64,000 nucleotides of DNA, from contig CBDEUV010000002.1 of the NCBI GenBank assembly GCA_965243385.1, positions 1,860,001 through 1,924,000 of the forward strand, in the 5' to 3' direction. The DNA comes from JANSYA01 sp965243385. Lineage in GTDB: Bacteria > Spirochaetota > Leptospiria > Leptospirales > Leptonemataceae. The position numbers and the translations under genes were made by a program. A model generated the notes under the pieces. The model worked only from the letters and a program-made list of their open reading frames with translations. It ran no database searches and was not told where the DNA came from. Shown here in pieces: positions 8,433 through 17,052 of this stretch (its first letter is position 1; every line of letters starts with the position of its first letter).

Positions 8433-9563
8433 ATGTATATGACCGCGCTGCTCCAGAATCTACTTTTGATCACCGCGGGCCAGGGGTTTTTCCTGGCGCT
8501 GCTCCTGGGAATTCGCAGTCGCGACAATCGCAGCGCGCGCATTCCGGCGGCACTTGTTCTCCTGTGTTCGCTCGACCTCCTGCAGCGCTATCTCGCAATC
8601 CGCGGCGCGCCGTTCTCGGACGATCTCCTGTTGTTTAGCTATCCGCTCGGCTTTCTGTACGGCCCCCTGTTTCTGATGGACGCCCGGGTTCGCACGGGCG
8701 CGCGCGAGAGTCTATCGCGATGGGACGCGCTGCACGCGCTGCCATACGTGTTTTATATTGCGATCAGCGTCTACTATTTCGAAACGACGGGTGTCGATAC
8801 TCCCTCCTACGTCGAGGCTTTGCGATCGTTTCGCCTGCCGTGGTGGATGCTGTTCCTCGAATTCACAGTCTTTCCCTGGATCCTCGCCTATCTGATCGCG
8901 AGCCAGATCCACCTGCGAAGATTTCGCGAACGCCTGCGAAAATCCTGCTCCAGCACGGAGCGCCTGGAACTGGGCTGGCTGCGAAAGCTGCACGGACTCT
9001 TCGCTATCGTATGCGTGGCGGCCTCGCTCGCCTTCGCGACGCTCTTCGTTTACGACGACGCCTTTTCGGAACAGGTCGGGCTCCTGGCGTACGCGGCGAT
9101 GGTCGCCATCATCTACCTAATCGGCTATTTCGCGATTCTGCATCCGGAAGTACTGGCCGGCAACGCGCAGGTCGCCGAAGCGCGCTACGAACGCAACCGC
9201 CTGGCGGACGACGAGCTCGACGAGTATCTGGCCAGGATTCAGTCGTACACCCGGGACTCGCGCATATATCTGGAACCGGAGTTGAAGCTGGACGAATTCG
9301 CAAAACGAACCGGCCTGCCGCCGCACTACATATCGCAAACAATCAACCGTCGCGGCGGCCGCAATTTCTATCGTTTTATCAACGAATACCGGGTGACACA
9401 CGCCCGCGAAGCGCTACGCCAGCCCGAGCACAATGAAAAGACGATCCTGCGCATCGCACTGGATTCCGGCTTCAATTCGAAAGCGACGTTCAACGCGGTT
9501 TTCAAAGAATATACCGGCGTCTCGCCTTCCGTGTATCGCCGAAGCGGCGCCGCAACACGTTGA
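8433..9563 (+). CDS. AraC-family regulator with N-terminal membrane domain
   Basis: The protein is about 376 residues from the ATG at 8433. The first ~235 residues form seven or so hydrophobic helices (from LLLITAGQGFFLALLLG to IIYLIGYFAILHPEV). The last ~100 residues are an AraC DNA-binding domain: LKLDEFAKRTGLPPHYISQT for the first helix-turn-helix and ILRIALDSGFNSKATFNAVF with TGVSPSVYRR for the second. This architecture is common in Leptospira and Bacteroidota and probably transduces a membrane signal to DNA. An alternative start is 8394; the frame stays open upstream but is Arg-rich and overlaps the secreted-protein gene, so it was not used. A second gene of the same architecture is at 39296. 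Confidence 0.88.
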   Translation: MYMTALLQNLLLITAGQGFFLALLLGIRSRDNRSARIPAALVLLCSLDLLQRYLAIRGAPFSDDLLLFSYPLGFLYGPLFLMDARVRTGARESLSRWDALHALPYVFYIAISVYYFETTGVDTPSYVEALRSFRLPWWMLFLEFTVFPWILAYLIASQIHLRRFRERLRKSCSSTERLELGWLRKLHGLFAIVCVAASLAFATLFVYDDAFSEQVGLLAYAAMVAIIYLIGYFAILHPEVLAGNAQVAEARYERNRLADDELDEYLARIQSYTRDSRIYLEPELKLDEFAKRTGLPPHYISQTINRRGGRNFYRFINEYRVTHAREALRQPEHNEKTILRIALDSGFNSKATFNAVFKEYTGVSPSVYRRSGAATR

Positions 9564-9618
9564 TCATTAAATACAATCGCAGCTAATGCGCGACGCGCCG
9601 AGTCTTGCGGAAGGCGAA

Positions 9619-10005
9619 CTAGAGCGCAACGCCGGGGAAGTGGCGCACAAGCTTCTGGTGCAGCACCTGCTTATTGATCGGCTTGGCCAGATAGTCGTCC
9701 GCGCCGTATGCTCGCGCCGTGGATACGTCTTCTTTCGTAGTATTGCCGGTAAGCATTACGATTTTGCAGTTACGGTTATGATCCTGGGCGAGAGCCCGCA
9801 TTCGGCGCAGAGCGACAAAGCCGTTGGCGCCCGGCATATTGATATCCAGAAAGACCAGATCCGGCTGGTAGTCGGCGAATTTTACGAGCGCGTCCTGAGT
9901 ATTCAGCGCCTGCTCAAATCCACAATCTTCGCCCTTGACCAGAGCCTGGATCAATTTGTGAATCGCCGTATCGTCGTCGACTACCAATATCTTGAGTTTG
10001 ACCAT
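9619..10005 (-). CDS. Single-domain response regulator (CheY-like)
   Basis: From the ATG at 10005 this is a 128-residue receiver domain with no output domain. Visible residues are the acidic pocket DDD at 10-12, the phospho-acceptor Asp54 in LVFLDINMPG, Thr in MLTGNTT and the Lys of YLAKPI. It probably acts as a phosphorelay shuttle or controls a partner protein. No histidine kinase is adjacent, so it is an orphan. It lies 158 bp downstream of the hydrolase gene on the same strand. A start 16 codons upstream is possible but less like the family. Confidence 0.9.
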   Translation of the reverse strand: MVKLKILVVDDDTAIHKLIQALVKGEDCGFEQALNTQDALVKFADYQPDLVFLDINMPGANGFVALRRMRALAQDHNRNCKIVMLTGNTTKEDVSTARAYGADDYLAKPINKQVLHQKLVRHFPGVAL

Positions 10006-10162
10006 AATGTTCGAAATCGCCCTGCGCGCACTGTGTACGCTACGTGCGCTCAAACATCTGTCAAATCGAATTCAATCGCGCGACAACAGGAGAGCGATAG
10101 AATTTGATAAGGATTCAGATCTGTCGAAAGAACGAACGAGATAACGGAACGGACGGGGACCT

Positions 10163-11044
10163 TCATTCCAGTTCGCTCAAGAATGCAAGCAGGCGACGTT
10201 CAAATTTTTGCGGGGCTTCGGAGTGCGGCCAGTGTCCAACGCCCGGCCACATATCCAGCGACGCGGGGGGAACGAAACAATCCTGCGAAGCTTCCAGCCA
10301 GCGCTGCCGAAAGGCCGGTTCATCGCCGCCGCCGATAATCAGAGCCGGCGTCCGCACCGGACGGGCGAGAAGGTCCAGCATGGCGCGGTCCTTGCGCCGC
10401 TGCCAGATTTGCACGTAGTATTCCAGGACCGCCCGCAAACGTTCCGGGGCCCGGAGCGCGGCCTTCACTCGCTCCAGATATTCCGGAGGCACGCGCCAGG
10501 ACGGCGCCCAGACCGCGTACATGCGCTCGATATACGCCAGGTCGTTGCGCGCGGTCAACCAGCGGCCGAAGGCGCCGAACTGAAACAACAGGTGGTGCGG
10601 CCGCTGCAGCAGCCCGCCGACCGTAACCTTCGCCTGTGAGATATGCGGAAAACCGACCAGTACTACTCCCGCGACTCTTTCGGGATGAAACGCCGCCACA
10701 GCCGCAGCGATGACCGCGCCCCAATCGTGCCCGACCAAAACAGCTCGCTCGCTGCCCAGCTCACGAATGGCTTCCGCGACGTCAGCGGCGAGCGTCGGCA
10801 GGCTGTAGTCGCCGGGATCGTCGTCGCTCGCACCGGGAGCAAGCGACGACGGCGGATAACCGCGGGTTTCGAGGGAGATGGCCCGCCAGCCAGCGGCCGC
10901 GGTCGGCTCCAGCATGAATTCAAAGGCTTCGGCGGTATCCGGGAAACCGTGTAAATAGACGACAGGCTCCCGCTCCGAATCGTCGCCGGCGCTCAGATAG
11001 GCCAGGTCGACGCCGTTCGCATGCAATGATTTCCAGTTGGGCAT
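10163..11044 (-). CDS. Alpha/beta hydrolase (epoxide hydrolase / haloalkane dehalogenase-like)
   Basis: This 293-residue protein has the alpha/beta-hydrolase order of motifs. HGFP at 32-35 supplies the oxyanion hole, GHDWG has the nucleophile Asp107, and the catalytic His is probably H271 in GVGHWPH. An Asp nucleophile after GH points to epoxide hydrolases and dehalogenases rather than serine esterases. A cap domain rich in aromatic residues (LLFQFGAFGRWL, YAVWAPSW) is present. The usual D-x-R-G-Y element is LETRGYPPS here. It is divergent from the AsmA gene. Confidence 0.88.
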   Translation of the reverse strand: MPNWKSLHANGVDLAYLSAGDDSEREPVVYLHGFPDTAEAFEFMLEPTAAAGWRAISLETRGYPPSSLAPGASDDDPGDYSLPTLAADVAEAIRELGSERAVLVGHDWGAVIAAAVAAFHPERVAGVVLVGFPHISQAKVTVGGLLQRPHHLLFQFGAFGRWLTARNDLAYIERMYAVWAPSWRVPPEYLERVKAALRAPERLRAVLEYYVQIWQRRKDRAMLDLLARPVRTPALIIGGGDEPAFRQRWLEASQDCFVPPASLDMWPGVGHWPHSEAPQKFERRLLAFLSELE

Positions 11045-11155
11045 ACGGTTTTTGGCCTGTCCGCGGCGAAAAAGTCAATCGCTTTGAGCCAGATTCCCGA
11101 ACGGCTGCGTCCGGCGTAGACTTGACACCCCTGCCGGGCAATGCCCTTAAACTGT

Positions 11156-12862
11156 ATGAATCTTTTGTCACCGATCCCGAAGTTTGCGAAAATTCTGCTG
11201 GGGGTCTGCGCGCTGATCGCGGCGCTCTACTGGCTGGGCCCCGCGGCGATCAATGCCGCATTCGATTTTCAGGCGGTCCGAACGGAAGTCGCCCGCATCG
11301 TGCGGGAAAAGACCGGGCGGGAGCTGCATCTGGACGGCGAAGTGCATTTCCAGCTGCGCACCCTCACCCCCGGACTGCGGCTGACGAAGGTCCGTTTTGA
11401 AAACGCGCCCTGGGCGCGCAATCCGGACATGCTGCGACTCGACTATCTGGACGTGGATCTGCGGCTGGCTTCGCTCTTATTTCACGATGAAATCGACTTA
11501 AGAAGCGTGGAACTCGGCGAAGGCGAGGTTTATCTGGAAACCGATCGCAGCGGCCGGGGCAATTGGGAACTCCAGCCACCGACGCCACCGATCCCTTCAA
11601 ACAACCCGGACACCGATCGCGCACAGCATCACGCGAACACGAACGCTGGCGATGATAAATCCGGCGCGACCTGGCTCGTCGAGAGTCTGCGCATTCAGCG
11701 CTCAACGCTGCAGTACGTGGACGGCGAAACCGGACGCGTGCGCGAACTGAACGTCGATCGAGCCGACTTAGATTTGAGCCCGGAAAAAATCGCCGGGACC
11801 ATTGCGTTGCGCTACGGTCGATCCGACGTATCGGGCGAGCTGGAGTTTCATCGTAAACCCCGTGCGATTACGACGAAGCTGCGCTCCAATCTTTTGGACC
11901 TGGACGATCTCCTCGACACCGAGCTGCGGGTACGCCGCGAAGCGCGCGCGCGTCGCAATCGTCCCCGACCGGCGCACGAGCCCTTGCCCTTCGAAGATCT
12001 TTATGGTGCCGACGCGAATATCGACTGGAGTTTAAAGAAACTGAGCAAAGCCGACTGGAGCGCCGGCAATCTCCGCTTAATCGGCGAGCTCCGCGCAGGC
12101 GAACTAACGCTCCAGACTCTGCGCGGTGCGATCGCCGGCGGAGCTTTCGACGCGTCCGCGAAGATTCGCGCGAAAGACCGCCACGTAAATATCAAAGCGG
12201 ATATCCAGAAGATCGATCTCACCCGGGTCTTGCAGGATGCCGACAGGCGCCCCCTGGCCGACGCGCGTCTATCGGCGCGCATCGCGCTTTCGAGCGGCGG
12301 GCCGACCATTCCGACTCTGCGCGAAAACCTGAGAGGGGCGATCGCCTTCGAAAGCGGAGCCCTGACCATCGATGAGCCAGTCTTTTACGCGGCGATCGGA
12401 TCCGAAGCGGCCTCTGTGGTAAAATCCTGGGCGACGCCTTTGCCCCGGATTGAATGCCTGATCGCCCGACTGGATTTTCAAAAGGGTCGCGGCGTAGCAC
12501 GCAATCTACTGTTGGATGCGAACGAGCTGTCCGTTCTGGGCGCGGGCTCGGTGGACCTCGCACGCACCGGCGCGCAGGGACGGCAGCTGGATCTGGTCTT
12601 CGCGTTGCACAGCAAACGCCTGAGCGTATTCAGCCTGGCTGCAGAGCTCCCGCTGCACATCCAGGGAAGCTTTGCGCACCCCGCATTTCACGTGAGCGAC
12701 GCGGACATCGCCAAAAAAATATTTTTGAGTGCGCTGGAGCTGCCGCTGCTGCCGGCCGATCTCATCGCGAGCATCTACGACCGAGGAGTGAAACCAGGTG
12801 AAAGCCTGTGTCCGGCGGCCCGCAAGCGGGCGTTCCAGGGTTTCGGCGCCCCGACGAAATGA
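11156..12862 (+). CDS. AsmA family protein
   Basis: The protein is 568 residues from ATG 11156, beginning with a single N-terminal membrane anchor (FAKILLGVCALIAALYWLGP). It continues with an AsmA-like segment (GRELHLDGEVHFQLRTLTPG, RFENAPWARNPDMLRLDYLD, GEGEVYLETDRSGRGNWEL) and a C-terminal AsmA domain ending in DLIASIYDRG. AsmA proteins are large periplasmic beta-rich proteins thought to move phospholipid or affect outer-membrane biogenesis. A start at 11141 would add only five residues. The gene is monocistronic or leads into the small unknown genes that follow. Confidence 0.87.
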   Translation: MNLLSPIPKFAKILLGVCALIAALYWLGPAAINAAFDFQAVRTEVARIVREKTGRELHLDGEVHFQLRTLTPGLRLTKVRFENAPWARNPDMLRLDYLDVDLRLASLLFHDEIDLRSVELGEGEVYLETDRSGRGNWELQPPTPPIPSNNPDTDRAQHHANTNAGDDKSGATWLVESLRIQRSTLQYVDGETGRVRELNVDRADLDLSPEKIAGTIALRYGRSDVSGELEFHRKPRAITTKLRSNLLDLDDLLDTELRVRREARARRNRPRPAHEPLPFEDLYGADANIDWSLKKLSKADWSAGNLRLIGELRAGELTLQTLRGAIAGGAFDASAKIRAKDRHVNIKADIQKIDLTRVLQDADRRPLADARLSARIALSSGGPTIPTLRENLRGAIAFESGALTIDEPVFYAAIGSEAASVVKSWATPLPRIECLIARLDFQKGRGVARNLLLDANELSVLGAGSVDLARTGAQGRQLDLVFALHSKRLSVFSLAAELPLHIQGSFAHPAFHVSDADIAKKIFLSALELPLLPADLIASIYDRGVKPGESLCPAARKRAFQGFGAPTK

Positions 12863-12970
12863 TTTTGCTTGCATCGCCGTTCCTGGAAAGCACGAGCATC
12901 GCCGTCTCCGACCGCGACGATCGAAGCTTTGAGCTTGCGGTATTCCACGCGGCTCGCGACCGTCGCGTTT

Positions 12971-13261
12971 ATGTCGGAAGCGAATTTACTGGAAGCACTC
13001 CTGAGCCTGGACCTGAAGGACGCCAGCGCGGATCAACGCGCCGCGTTCGAGGCCAGCCTGGAAGAGAACGGGTGGGAGAGCGTCGACGACGTGGAACACG
13101 CCTGGACCGCGACTCTCGAGGATATGAACCGCGAAGAGGCGATCGAAGAAATTGACGAAGATCTGGCGGAGGCCGCCGAAGCGTCCGGCGCCCGGCGGTA
13201 TCGCGCGGCGCTCCAGCTCAGCCCGCAGGCCGCGTGGTTTTTCGAAGGCGACGCCGTGTGA
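12971..13261 (+). CDS. Small acidic protein of unknown function
   Basis: The likely product is 96 residues from ATG 12971 (MSEANLLEALLSLDLKDA). It is strongly acidic and helical, with EDMNREEAIEEIDEDLAEAAE in the middle. The open frame runs about 100 bases further upstream, but that part reads as low-complexity Arg/Ser. No family is recognised. It sits between AsmA and DUF2277 on the same strand. Confidence 0.5.
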   Translation: MSEANLLEALLSLDLKDASADQRAAFEASLEENGWESVDDVEHAWTATLEDMNREEAIEEIDEDLAEAAEASGARRYRAALQLSPQAAWFFEGDAV

Positions 13262-13347
13262 GTCGGCGCTCGGTGCGATAATACCCGGCGCAAACCGGAC
13301 CGGATTGACTTGCGTGCAGCGACAGCCCGTGCGATACCGGGCGGATT

Positions 13348-13617
13348 ATGTGCAGGAATATTCCGACGCTTTATAATTTCGAACCACCGGCCACGGACGA
13401 TGAAATCCAGGCGGCCGCGCTACAGTTCGTGCGCAAATTGAGCGGCTTCCAGAAGCCCTCCCGGGCGAACGTTGCGGCTTTCGATCAGGCCGTTGAAGGC
13501 GTCGCCGAAATCGCGCGCGAGTTACTCGACTCGCTGGTCACACAGGCTCCGCCGCGCAATAGAGAAGTCGAACGCGAAAAAGCCCGGGCCCGCTCGGCGC
13601 GTCGCTTCGGGTCTTAA
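13348..13617 (+). CDS. DUF2277 family protein
   Basis: This 89-residue protein matches DUF2277 along its whole length: MCRNIPTLYNFEPPATDDE at the start, ALQFVRKLSGFQKPSRAN in the middle, and LLDSLVTQAPPRNREVE followed by an Arg/Ala-rich end. The family is widespread in bacteria and has no known function. Length and start agree with the family. It is followed by two longer unknown genes on the same strand. Confidence 0.93.
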   Translation: MCRNIPTLYNFEPPATDDEIQAAALQFVRKLSGFQKPSRANVAAFDQAVEGVAEIARELLDSLVTQAPPRNREVEREKARARSARRFGS

Positions 13618-13705
13618 ACACGCGCTCTGTGATGTGAAGCCATTCCTGTTTCGAGCGGCTTTTTGAGTTGCCGTCTAATCGGTCGCTCGACGAAACTTGC
13701 ACAGC

Positions 13706-14512
13706 ATGAGCGATAAGATAGCGCGATCCGTTTATTATTACGAACTGCTCGCGAAAAAGTACGACACCGACGGAATCGGCGAGCACCAGGCCCGCGTCTA
13801 CGGAGAACTGGCCGCGCTCGTTGGCGAGTGTTCCAGTCTTGAAGAAATTCAGGAGCGCATGCGCGCTCAGGGCTATCTCGAAAAACCGGGCCAGGCTCTG
13901 TATCTGGACAAACTGGCCGCCCACGTCCGGGCCGCGGAAGACAACGGCCTGCCGGAGCTTGCGCGCATCTATCAAAAGAAATTCGACGATATTCAGAAAG
14001 ATCCCGCCGCCGCATTCGTGACGGGCTGGGAACAGGAGGCCGCGGGCGAACTCAACCGCGTCGGCAATATCGTCGGCGCCCTGACCGACATATTCGCCGC
14101 GCATTTGCGTTATCGCGGCACGCATCCCGCCGACGATGCGCACGCCCGGGCAGTCGATGCGATGCATACGGCGGCACGGGTCATTCAAGACAACGGCACG
14201 GATTTCGCGACGGTCGTTGATCACCCGTACTTCCGAAAACACTCACCGCTCGACGACGCGCGTTACGAGCGGGCCCGCGACGAGATTCTGGCCGTGCTCG
14301 CCGGGAATGCGGATGCGCAGGAGCAAGCGGCCGACCGCGAGCAGATCGTGAAGCGCACCCAAACAGCGGTGACGATCCTCGAAAGCAAGACCGATGAACT
14401 CAAAGAAATCGGTCGCGAATTCGACCAGCACTCCGGCCGCGCGGTCTGGCTGAATATCGCGCCCGAATCGGAGCCGGGCCCTTATCAGCGCGAAGCCTTT
14501 TATACGGAGTAA
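13706..14512 (+). CDS. Conserved-looking protein of unknown function
   Basis: The product is 268 residues from ATG 13706 (MSDKIARSVYYYELLAKKYD). It is soluble and mostly helical, with charged heptad-like stretches (LKEIGREFDQHSG) and no signal peptide or membrane segment. It contains VVDHPYFRKHSPLDDARYERA near residue 175. I recognise no family. The codon use is like that of neighbouring genes, and the antisense frames over it are Arg-rich shadows. The next gene lies 48 bp downstream and the two may form an operon. Confidence 0.65.
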   Translation: MSDKIARSVYYYELLAKKYDTDGIGEHQARVYGELAALVGECSSLEEIQERMRAQGYLEKPGQALYLDKLAAHVRAAEDNGLPELARIYQKKFDDIQKDPAAAFVTGWEQEAAGELNRVGNIVGALTDIFAAHLRYRGTHPADDAHARAVDAMHTAARVIQDNGTDFATVVDHPYFRKHSPLDDARYERARDEILAVLAGNADAQEQAADREQIVKRTQTAVTILESKTDELKEIGREFDQHSGRAVWLNIAPESEPGPYQREAFYTE

Positions 14513-14559
14513 GGCGCAGCGGATCAGGAAACGACGCGGCGCGGATACAGACTGATATT

Positions 14560-15726
14560 ATGGATGCAATGATTCAACAAACGATCGACGGACTGCTGTC
14601 CGGCTTCGCGCATATCAGCGTGAGCGATCCGGCGCTGCAGGCGGACATCGATGCGTATCGCCAGGAGTTGAATGAGCTTGGCGAACGGAGCGCGGACGTG
14701 GGCGCGTTCATGACGGAGCTGAGTTCTGGAGGCCTGATGCAGCGCAGCTCGGATCTACTCACCCGCGCGGCCACCGCCTCCGCTTCGCCGGCGGCCGACG
14801 GCTCCCCGGATTCGCAAGCGGACGCGACGGCGAAGAATGCCGGCGGGGCCGCCGCGAAGCTGCCGACCGTGCGCGAATATCTGGAACAATACCGGCCGGG
14901 CTACGATGCGGCCCGCAACCACGGTTATCAATTTCGCGCGGTCAAAGCTTACGAAGCGCTCTTCGCGGTCGCCGAGCGCACGGATGACCTGCTGGAAATG
15001 CACATCATCTTAGAAGAAGAAGGCCTGCTGCGGGCGATCACGGCGGAAGCGTTGTACGATATCAACAAACTCGCCTTCGATTCCCAGGACCCGAACAACT
15101 CCGCCGCGCGCGAACAATTTCGAACACTAATGGAACTCGCCGAAGAGTATACGAGCGATCCCGAACTGGACTATCGCACGGATCGCCTGGTCCAGGAAAG
15201 TCAACAGCGCAGTTATCGCTTCAATTTTACGATTCATCCCGTGGCGAATCTGGGCCACGCCCTGATCACCTACGTGAAATGCAAGCAACGGGTTTGGTCC
15301 TGCCAGGATCTGGCGAAAGACGTCGGCGGTTTCGTCATCGCCCGCGAAAATCTGGTTCGCAGCTACCGCGCCGTGCAGGAATTTTTTGACTGGGACTACG
15401 AACATATCTGTGGCGACCCCTGGCTGGAACGCTGGCTAATTCTCGCGGTCCAGGTCGAACCGCTCGGACTGGGATTGCGATCCCATTCGCCGGAAAACCT
15501 CGAATTGTATCGCGAAGCGCTGTTCGACGAAGCCCTGAGCCAGCAGGACGACGCGGAACTGCTGTTGCGGCCATTCAAAAACGCGATGCAATTCGACATC
15601 GATCCTTCAACGTTTCCAGCGCACAAAGAAGTCGAAAGCCGCCTGCCGGGCGCCGCGGAAGAAAAACTAAAAGACCGCTACTACTACGACTACCAGCGCA
15701 AGGTCAAAGCGATCGACCCCGGCTGA
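14560..15726 (+). CDS. Protein of unknown function, 388 residues
   Basis: This soluble helical protein has an Ala/Ser/Asp-rich linker at about residues 65-95 between an N-terminal helical segment and a conserved-looking core. The core has helical-repeat character (YQFRAVKAYEALFAVAERTD, RTLMELAEEYTSDPELDY) and several Trp/Tyr motifs such as EFFDWDYEHICGDPWLERW. It ends RYYYDYQRKVKAIDPG. No enzyme motif, signal peptide or membrane segment is visible. It follows the 13706 gene on the same strand and converges with yaeQ. Confidence 0.65.
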   Translation: MDAMIQQTIDGLLSGFAHISVSDPALQADIDAYRQELNELGERSADVGAFMTELSSGGLMQRSSDLLTRAATASASPAADGSPDSQADATAKNAGGAAAKLPTVREYLEQYRPGYDAARNHGYQFRAVKAYEALFAVAERTDDLLEMHIILEEEGLLRAITAEALYDINKLAFDSQDPNNSAAREQFRTLMELAEEYTSDPELDYRTDRLVQESQQRSYRFNFTIHPVANLGHALITYVKCKQRVWSCQDLAKDVGGFVIARENLVRSYRAVQEFFDWDYEHICGDPWLERWLILAVQVEPLGLGLRSHSPENLELYREALFDEALSQQDDAELLLRPFKNAMQFDIDPSTFPAHKEVESRLPGAAEEKLKDRYYYDYQRKVKAIDPG

Positions 15727-15743
15727 TCGCGCGAAGCAATTGC

Positions 15744-16334
15744 TTATTCCGAATCGGAAAAACGTGAACCCTGCAGCGTCTCGACTTCCAGCTCGACGAT
15801 TCGATCGGCTGCGCCTGGCTCGTTTCCGCCCGCATCGGCGTCGATCATTGTGATCGTATCGTCCTGGATATTGCACTGCCAGTTCATACTGCGGTGCGCG
15901 AAACCGCCCAGGGTCCGCGTCGCATCGGCGGGCAGCATCAGCACCGTCAAATTCTCCAGGCGCGAAAGCGCTTCGGAAGATTGCGACCACCACAACGAGG
16001 ATCCGCGGCCGGCGAAACATACGACCGCGACTCGCGGAGATTTACCGCACGCACGGCGTAGATCCCGTTCGTCGGGATGCCCGAGGGCAATCCACAGCCG
16101 CACAGCGCCGGTCAGGTCTTTGCGCCACAGGTCCGGCTCTTCGCGGGTCGACACGCCGCCGCCGAACGCCAGATCGTCGTGCGCGAAGAGCGCGAAAGCC
16201 AGCAGGCGCACCATCATACGCTCCGGAGTTTCCGAGGGATGCAGAGCCAGAGTCAGAGCGTGTTCCGCGTAATAATCGCGATCCATGTCCGCCACGTTCA
16301 GCCCGCTTTTATAAATCGTCGCGCCTTTCGCCAT
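15744..16334 (-). CDS. yaeQ: YaeQ family protein
   Basis: The 196-residue protein is a clear YaeQ homologue. It has MAKGATIYKSGLNVADMDR at the start, YAEHALTLALHPSETPERMM, LLAFALFAHDDLAFGGGVST, EPDLWRKDLTGAVRLWIALG and SMNWQCNIQDD. YaeQ has a PD-(D/E)XK-like fold and was linked to compensation for loss of RfaH; its biochemical role is not settled. The C-terminus is about 15 residues longer and acidic compared with the usual protein. It begins four bases after the CmoA-like stop, so it is the last gene of an OmpA-CmoA-YaeQ operon. Confidence 0.93.
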   Translation of the reverse strand: MAKGATIYKSGLNVADMDRDYYAEHALTLALHPSETPERMMVRLLAFALFAHDDLAFGGGVSTREEPDLWRKDLTGAVRLWIALGHPDERDLRRACGKSPRVAVVCFAGRGSSLWWSQSSEALSRLENLTVLMLPADATRTLGGFAHRSMNWQCNIQDDTITMIDADAGGNEPGAADRIVELEVETLQGSRFSDSE

Positions 16335-16338
16335 GCGT

Positions 16339-17052
16339 CTATTTGATCGCCAGGATGCCTTCGAAGCAGATGTATTTCATGACCGTCATACAATCCACAA
16401 AACCCGCGCGTTCCAGCAGCTGAAAATTCGCGGCGCTGGAAAAGGGTTCGAGTACGCCTTTGAGACTGCGGCTCTTCGACACGATCTCTTCGCCGGAATA
16501 ACCCTGGCCCAGTTTGTAGTCGGCATAAAGGGCCGTCATCATATCCTGAAAGCGCGCGTCGGGCGCACGTACCTTTTCAAACAAAACGAACGCGCCGCCC
16601 CAGTTGAGCGCTTCAAAAACGCGATTAAACAATTCCTGTCGGAATTTCGGACGCACGAACTGCGCCGTATAATAGGCGATGATCAGATCGCATTTCTCGA
16701 ACGCGAACTCGCTCAACTCGGCGACTTCAAACGCGACCCGCCCGTCTCCGGCGCATTTTTCGCGGGCCGCGTTGACCATCGCCGCTTCGCGATCCACCCC
16801 GACGAAACGCAGCGACGGATCCGCATGACGCGCAGCGATTTTTTGTAGAAGCGCGCCCGTGGACGTACCCAGTTCGTAGACCAGACTGTTTTCGGTGATA
16901 AAATAATCGGAGATCTGCGCCACAAGCTCGTGGCCTTCGGAATAAAAGGGCACCGACTTTCGAATGTGCGCGTCGAAATTTTTCGGCACTTCGCCGCCGA
17001 AATTCCAGGCGGCGTTCGAAGCCCGCATATCATCGCCGATTTGCTCGCTCAT
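16339..17052 (-). CDS. CmoA-like SAM-dependent methyltransferase
   Basis: The 237-residue protein resembles carboxy-SAM synthase CmoA. It has FDAHIRKSVPFYSEGHELVA, SLVYELGTSTGALLQ (the SAM-binding motif), VGVDREAAMVNAAR, IIAYYTAQFVRPKFRQELF, GGAFVLFEKV and GYSGEEIVSKSRSLKGVLEPF. CmoA makes carboxy-S-adenosylmethionine for tRNA wobble-uridine modification together with CmoB. No CmoB gene is in the window. Its start overlaps the OmpA-like gene's end by four bases (ATGA), indicating translational coupling. It may be a CmoA paralogue with another substrate. Confidence 0.82.
   Translation of the reverse strand: MSEQIGDDMRASNAAWNFGGEVPKNFDAHIRKSVPFYSEGHELVAQISDYFITENSLVYELGTSTGALLQKIAARHADPSLRFVGVDREAAMVNAAREKCAGDGRVAFEVAELSEFAFEKCDLIIAYYTAQFVRPKFRQELFNRVFEALNWGGAFVLFEKVRAPDARFQDMMTALYADYKLGQGYSGEEIVSKSRSLKGVLEPFSSAANFQLLERAGFVDCMTVMKYICFEGILAIK

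Noticed and set aside
11122..11150. TTGACA upstream of the AsmA gene as a promoter
   Set aside because: The -35 match is perfect, but the hexamer at the right distance (CCTTAA) is a poor -10 box, so no promoter is claimed.
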